A DNA stretch of 64,000 nucleotides, taken from an uncultured Sutterella sp. (GTDB lineage: Bacteria > Pseudomonadota > Gammaproteobacteria > Burkholderiales > Burkholderiaceae_F). Both the position numbers and the translations under genes were made by a program. The DNA lies in the NCBI GenBank assembly GCA_900757865.1, contig CAAEPH010000049.1, forward strand, positions 1-64,000, given 5' to 3'. The notes beneath the pieces are model-generated. The model worked only from the letters and a program-made list of their open reading frames with translations, was not told where the DNA came from and ran no database searches. Numbering within the stretch: position 1 is the first letter of the stretch; each line of letters opens with the position of its first letter. Positions 59,898-64,000 of the stretch are shown here, one piece after another.

Positions 59898-61810
59898 TGT
59901 TAGAACGCTCCCGTCTTGAACTTCTCTCCCCCGCCAAAGATGCGGACACCGGCATCGCTGCCATTGACCATGGGGCGGATGCTGTCTACATCGGTGGACC
60001 GAGTTTTGGCGCTCGCCAAGCCGCGGGCAATTCGCTCGACGACATTGCCCGACTCTGTGACTATGCGCATCGCTTTGACGTGAAGATCTTTCTCACGCTC
60101 AATACGCTTTTTACCGACGAGGAACTCCCTCGCGCACGGCGCTTGGCGTTTGATGCCGCAGCCGCTGGGGTGGATGTGCTCATTGTTCAAGACATGGGGC
60201 TACTGATGGGACCACTGCCCAATATCGAGCTGCATGCCTCGACGCAGTGCGATATTCGCACCCCGGAGAAAGCCGCGTTTTTGGAAAAAGTGGGCTTTTC
60301 GCAGATGGTGCTCGCACGAGAGTTGTCGCTCGACGATATCGCGCGCGTACGTGCTCAACTCCAGCACGCTCGTATTGAATACTTTATTCACGGTGCGCTC
60401 TGCGTGAGTTACTCAGGGCAATGCTACATCTCGCAAGCGATGACGGGACGCAGCGCCAACCGCGGTGAGTGCGCGCAATTCTGTCGCCTTCCCTACGACG
60501 TCACCACGCTTGACGGGCAAGTGCTCGCGCAAAACGCGCACGTGCTCAGTCTCAAAGACAACAATCAAACCGCGAACCTCGAAGCGCTCATCGACGCTGG
60601 GGTTTCGTCCTTCAAAATCGAAGGTCGCCTTAAAGACCAAACGTACGTGAAAAACATCACGGCTCACTATCGCCGTGAGCTCGATGCCATCATGGCCCGT
60701 CGGCCCGAGTTCACACGAAGCTCGTCCGGGGTGAGCTCGTTGCGCTTCACCCCAGATCCCGGCAAGAGTTTTAATCGTCAAAGTACCGACTATTTCATTC
60801 ACGGTCGGCTCTACGATCAACCTTACGAGTTAGTGGATGTGAACACGCCTAAAAATGCCGGGCGCCCTGTGGGTACCGTCTTAAGTGTGAGCCCCGGTGT
60901 CATCACCGTGAAGCTTCTCCCTGAGGTGACACTCAATAACGGCGATGGGCTCACCTATGTCGACGCGAAGCATCAATTAATGGGGCTTGCCATCAACCGA
61001 GTGGAGGCCACCAACCGCAACGATCGTGTGCGCCTTCTGTTACGCCGGCGTGAGATCCCCCTTGGACTCAAAGCGGGGGACGAATTGCGTCGCAACCGTG
61101 ATACAGCCTTTATCAAAGCGCTCTCAGGCGAGACGGCCGAGCGTCGTTTGCCTGTTGCGATGCGCTTTCGCACCACACCAACGGGCATCGCGTTAACCAT
61201 CAGTGACGCGAGTGCCTCCGCTACAGTAGTGCGAGCGATGGCGCTCGAGACAGCAAGCAACCCCGAGCGCAATCGTGAAACGCTCGCACGCAATCTCTTT
61301 AAGTTGGGTGATACACCATTGAGCCTCTCGCCCATGGATCTGGATATCCCCGAAGAGCTCACCGCCTTTATTCCCGCTTCCGTCGCAAACGACTTGCGCC
61401 GTGAAGCGGTGGAGGCGTTTTTACTCGAACGCCTTCGCCACCGTGAGCCCTCAACGCGTGCCCCTATGGACGATGCGGCGCTGTACCCAGAAAAACAATT
61501 GGGCTTTATGGCCAACGTTGCGAACGATGAAGCGAAAGCGTTCTACGAGCAGCATGGCGCTCGCATCACCGCGCCCGCCTTTGAGATTGTGCCCGTTGAG
61601 CACGCGGCCCTGATGACGTGCCGACATTGCATTCGCGCAACATTGAAGCTGTGTCCGAAGATGCTTAAAGCTTTCCCAGAGTTGCTCGAGCAATATGACC
61701 GTTCGCTCTTTAAGCCCGATCCGTTAGTATTGACTGACTCGGCAGGCGACCGATTCACCGCGGTCTTTCACTGTAAGGCTACCCCGTGCACGATGACGAT
61801 TGAACGTTAG
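59897..61810 (+). CDS. rlhA: U32-family 23S rRNA C2501 hydroxylase
   Basis: 637 residues, close to E. coli RlhA (about 650). The U32 N-terminal domain opens LELLSPAKDADTGIAAIDHGADAVYIGG, with SYSGQCYISQAMTGRSANRGECAQFCR holding the Cys set of the family (read as short motifs SYSGQCY and GECAQFCR). A DUF3656-like middle and a C-terminal end with CRHC...LCPK and CKATPC follow. RlhA hydroxylates C2501 of 23S rRNA under iron-replete conditions, with prephenate-linked chemistry. Translation is coupled to the upstream ankyrin gene through a TAATG overlap. The shorter YegQ-type U32 proteins are less likely from length. Confidence 0.87.
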   Translation: MLERSRLELLSPAKDADTGIAAIDHGADAVYIGGPSFGARQAAGNSLDDIARLCDYAHRFDVKIFLTLNTLFTDEELPRARRLAFDAAAAGVDVLIVQDMGLLMGPLPNIELHASTQCDIRTPEKAAFLEKVGFSQMVLARELSLDDIARVRAQLQHARIEYFIHGALCVSYSGQCYISQAMTGRSANRGECAQFCRLPYDVTTLDGQVLAQNAHVLSLKDNNQTANLEALIDAGVSSFKIEGRLKDQTYVKNITAHYRRELDAIMARRPEFTRSSSGVSSLRFTPDPGKSFNRQSTDYFIHGRLYDQPYELVDVNTPKNAGRPVGTVLSVSPGVITVKLLPEVTLNNGDGLTYVDAKHQLMGLAINRVEATNRNDRVRLLLRRREIPLGLKAGDELRRNRDTAFIKALSGETAERRLPVAMRFRTTPTGIALTISDASASATVVRAMALETASNPERNRETLARNLFKLGDTPLSLSPMDLDIPEELTAFIPASVANDLRREAVEAFLLERLRHREPSTRAPMDDAALYPEKQLGFMANVANDEAKAFYEQHGARITAPAFEIVPVEHAALMTCRHCIRATLKLCPKMLKAFPELLEQYDRSLFKPDPLVLTDSAGDRFTAVFHCKATPCTMTIER

Positions 61811-61898
61811 TCGAGCCTCGTCACTTCGGGATTTCACGGTAGTCGTTGCCTGAACAGTTTTTTATACTTTTTAAATTTAATCCACCACGTTCCGTGCT

Positions 61899-62705
61899 AT
61901 GAGCGCAAGCCTTTTGGAAGATGAGACCTACGAATTGCTGACTCCCTCAGCGGATTTTCTACCGGTACTCCAAGCCCTTGATCAAAGGGTTGAGCGTTGG
62001 CTCGTTGCCCCTGCGCTTGCAACGCCAGGCGACTGGGACAGCTATGCGTGGCTGACATTTACGCGTGCGCTCGGCCTCTTTGTCGCCCAACGGCAAGGAT
62101 TTAACTTGGAGCGTCCCCTCGTTGAGCACGATGTGCTTCACTGGCTTTCCACTGAACTTGAACTCATGGACGCTAACGATCTGGATCAAGTGTTTCATCA
62201 CTGGGTCGATGGCAATCCATTGAGTCGGCACTATCGTCGTATTGCTGACGCACCACAGGTACGAAAACTCCTCGAAAACGATTCCGTGATGGGCTGGAGT
62301 GGCTTCTCAACCCAAACTCTCGATCGCGAAGAGGCGCATCGGTTGCGCCGTCAACGTATGTTTGTTGATACCTACCGCGACGTATTCAATTGGACTGCGT
62401 TGCGCGCTTTTGAACTCTCCCAGGCCGCAGCGCTTGTCTGTTTAGCCTCGGAGATTGGCATGATCGACGCCATAAAGGCCAAACCCTACGCTCGGCGTCT
62501 CACAGTAGAGAGCAGCGTGCGATTTTCATCGTGGGAAGCCGTGGCGGTCTCACTCTTGCGCGCTAGCGTTTTTCAGCGAGCCGGAGAAGATACTGAAGAG
62601 CAACTCAAAGAGCTCGCTCAAGACGACGAGCGCCTTCACCATTACGATCAAAGCGTCTGGCAACCCTTAGGTTGGCCACAGTTTGGCACCTTGCAAGTCG
62701 GATAA
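61899..62705 (+). CDS. Hypothetical protein, DUF1266-like
   Basis: 268 residues, soluble, no signal. The C-terminal part (LRAFELSQAAALVCLASEIGMIDAIKA, then FSSWEAVAVSLLRA) follows the pattern of DUF1266 proteins such as E. coli YbeR/YbeU, whose role is unknown. The N-terminal half is acidic with several Trp. This assignment is by pattern only. The gene stands alone, converging with the CcmI-like gene. Confidence 0.55.
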   Translation: MSASLLEDETYELLTPSADFLPVLQALDQRVERWLVAPALATPGDWDSYAWLTFTRALGLFVAQRQGFNLERPLVEHDVLHWLSTELELMDANDLDQVFHHWVDGNPLSRHYRRIADAPQVRKLLENDSVMGWSGFSTQTLDREEAHRLRRQRMFVDTYRDVFNWTALRAFELSQAAALVCLASEIGMIDAIKAKPYARRLTVESSVRFSSWEAVAVSLLRASVFQRAGEDTEEQLKELAQDDERLHHYDQSVWQPLGWPQFGTLQVG

Positions 62706-62720
62706 AGCCTTTCCAGGAAT

Positions 62721-62761
62721 AAAAAAAGCCTCCGCTAAGCGATATCATCTTGCGAAGGCTT
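62721..62761 (-). terminator. Terminator of the CcmI-like gene
   Basis: AAGCCTCCGC (62726-62735) pairs with GCGAAGGCTT (62752-62761) with one mismatch; on the minus strand TTTTTTT follows. Confidence 0.85.
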
Positions 62762-62790
62762 CGTGTCTTTCTTTAGCGACCCAATCCGCG

Positions 62791-63684
62791 CTACGGCTTG
62801 GACGCGGGCGTTGCTTTCGTGCTCGCCTTTTCTTGCTCAAGACGACGTAGGCGCGATAAGAGTTCACGCACTTCCAAATAATCACGCTGATCGGGCGACA
62901 TCGTTCCTAAGAGCTCTTCCAGGGCATCGGCACCAATTTTCCACTCTTCGAGCTCCATGGCGGCCACCACCAGCATTTGCGTCACTTGCACGTCACCAGG
63001 CTGTACCCCGTGAATATCTTGCAACAGCGGGAGCGCTTCGCGCAAATTGGCTTGCGTCTTGTTAGCCAACAGTGCAGCAGAGAGTTCGAGCGCCACCGTG
63101 GGATCGCCACGCACTTTATCCATCACCTCACGCCCTGTACGATACGCTTCAATGGCGCCCGGGATATCCCCTTTTTCGGCGCGTTGTCGCGCGAGCAACA
63201 CCCAAGCGCGCCCGTCACGATGATTGTTTTTGAGGTAAAGCTCCAGCTGCTCGACCGTGGCCTTGCCTTCCAAGACCAGTTGCGAGTCGTGCAAACGCAT
63301 GAGTTCGGGCGAGCCCGCATAGAGGTACCCTGCAGCTGCTATAAAGACAATCGTCGCCACCACGCCACTAATCACCACAGCCGGCGAAAAGGAGCGCCCG
63401 GACTCTTTAACGGTCACTTGTTTCACCTCTTCCACCGCACGACGTTCAATATCGTCGGCCATGCGAGCGTATTCTTCGTCGGAGAGCGTACCACGAGCTT
63501 TTTCATCTTTGAGCAACGTCATCGCTTCGCGAAGCGCTTCGCCCAACTGCGCTTTATGCTCTTCGCCTTCTTGGTTGGCTCGTTGAGCGTCACCAACCTT
63601 CGTGAGGGTGGGCACAATAAACAGAATGGCCACCACCACCATCACGGCAAAGAGCGCGTAGAGAATCATTTCATCGGTTGACAT
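62791..63684 (-). CDS. CcmI/CycH-like cytochrome c biogenesis protein
   Basis: 297 residues. Two helices (about 5-25, ILYALFAVMVVVAILFIVP, and about 103-122, VVISGVVATIVFIAAAGYLYA) flank a cytoplasmic leucine-zipper-like loop (ALREAMTLLKDEKARGTLSDEEY), the layout of CcmI. TPR-like repeats follow (DGRAWVLLARQRAEKGDIPGAIEAY, ALPLLQDIHGVQPGDVQVTQML). CcmI holds apocytochrome c for haem attachment; the haem proteins of this organism need such a system. No other ccm genes are in the window. Confidence 0.8.
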   Translation of the reverse strand: MSTDEMILYALFAVMVVVAILFIVPTLTKVGDAQRANQEGEEHKAQLGEALREAMTLLKDEKARGTLSDEEYARMADDIERRAVEEVKQVTVKESGRSFSPAVVISGVVATIVFIAAAGYLYAGSPELMRLHDSQLVLEGKATVEQLELYLKNNHRDGRAWVLLARQRAEKGDIPGAIEAYRTGREVMDKVRGDPTVALELSAALLANKTQANLREALPLLQDIHGVQPGDVQVTQMLVVAAMELEEWKIGADALEELLGTMSPDQRDYLEVRELLSRLRRLEQEKASTKATPASKP

Positions 63685-63819
63685 GGCTGAGGAAACCTCG
63701 CTGTAGAGAAAAAAGGGGAAAAAGCCAAAAAAACGTACGCCTCAAACGGGGTGTCCGTTTTGGGGGCAAAAAAGCGACAGTGGCCGTATCGTACTCGGGA
63801 AACCTTAAGATAAACATAA

Positions 63820-63854
63820 CGGGCGGAACCGAAGGCAATCGTCGATTCCGCCCG
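63820..63854 (-). terminator. Terminator of the gene at the right edge
   Basis: A perfect 9-bp stem, CGGGCGGAA/TTCCGCCCG (63820-63828 and 63846-63854); on the minus strand the following bases are T-rich (TTATGTTTATC). Confidence 0.6.
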
Positions 63855-63891
63855 CACACTCTAGTATAAGTTCAGCTTATCGAGAGCCGAC

Positions 63892-64000
63892 TTACTTCTT
63901 GCTCTTGACTTTTTCGTCAACGGCCTTGCGAAGCAAGTTAGCCGCATCAGTCGAAGCCTTCACGGACTTCGCCAAGCTACGCATAGCGAGTTCGTGGTTG
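63892..64000 (-). CDS. C-terminal end of a cut-off gene
   Basis: The last 35 codons of a minus-strand gene running off the right edge (ends AVDEKVKSKK). The visible part is a charged, Ala-rich helix (MRSLAKSVKASTDAANLLRK). It could be a phasin- or histone-like tail, but the family cannot be told. A hairpin terminator lies 40 bases downstream. Confidence 0.6.
   Translation of the reverse strand, partial: NHELAMRSLAKSVKASTDAANLLRKAVDEKVKSKK

Overview
The window looks like the chromosome of an anaerobic or microaerophilic, gut-type betaproteobacterium, most likely Sutterellaceae (Sutterella/Parasutterella-like). This is inferred from gene content: Tat/Sec-exported flavin reductases of the flavocytochrome c family, class III ribonucleotide reductase, formate-THF ligase, a CcmI-like cytochrome c assembly protein and NarX/NarL. 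No rRNA, tRNA, insertion sequence, prophage or CRISPR array was seen. Base composition is moderate except for one very AT-rich island at 40.2-41.4 kb.

Layout. 0-5 kb: a minimal NapB-like dihaem cytochrome, an unknown membrane protein, and a NarX/NarL nitrate/nitrite two-component pair. 5-8 kb: a copper ATPase carrying a C-terminal CopZ-like domain, behind a MerR-type promoter. 8-10 kb: a GIY-YIG-like protein and an orphan MetQ lipoprotein. 10.4-15 kb: a small-protein / P1B-ATPase / HMA-protein cluster behind a Fur-box promoter that resembles ferrosome (fez) loci. 15-24 kb: a lipoprotein, an orphan FixJ-type regulator, fhs, a tandem aspartate-racemase-like protein and a TrpXYZ-type ABC importer. 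23.8-32.1 kb: a respiratory island with a TtrS/TtrR-like two-component system, one conventional fumarate-reductase-like flavoprotein, two paralogous flavoproteins with altered active sites, and a LysR regulator. 32.15-32.46 kb: an apparently unannotated minus-strand RNA made of eight consecutive hairpins ending in a terminator. 33-40 kb: an NsrR-like regulator, an XRE regulator, a nitroreductase and a YbhGFSR-like ABC exporter. 40.3-41.4 kb: two decayed AT-rich genes. 41.5-48.6 kb: a LysR regulator, nrdD/nrdG split by a GNAT pseudogene, an amidohydrolase and a lipoprotein. 48.8-57.4 kb: a patatin-type Vd autotransporter, a nitrobindin-like protein, and a TolC-HlyD-permease-permease operon without an ATPase. 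57.4-64 kb: tatD, two ankyrin proteins, rlhA, an unknown protein, ccmI-like, and a cut-off gene.

How the parts fit. The theme is anaerobic respiration with sensing: nitrate (NarXL), nitrosative stress (NsrR-like) and an unknown ligand read by the PhnD-domain kinase beside the flavin reductases. These sit with metal handling (copper export, Fur-controlled candidate iron organelle) and envelope export systems. The items most worth testing are the ferrosome-like locus, the eight-hairpin RNA, and the flavoprotein pair in which the fumarate-binding and catalytic residues appear replaced. Many start codons given here differ from the longest open frame; they were chosen from Shine-Dalgarno position, signal peptides or overlap with terminators.
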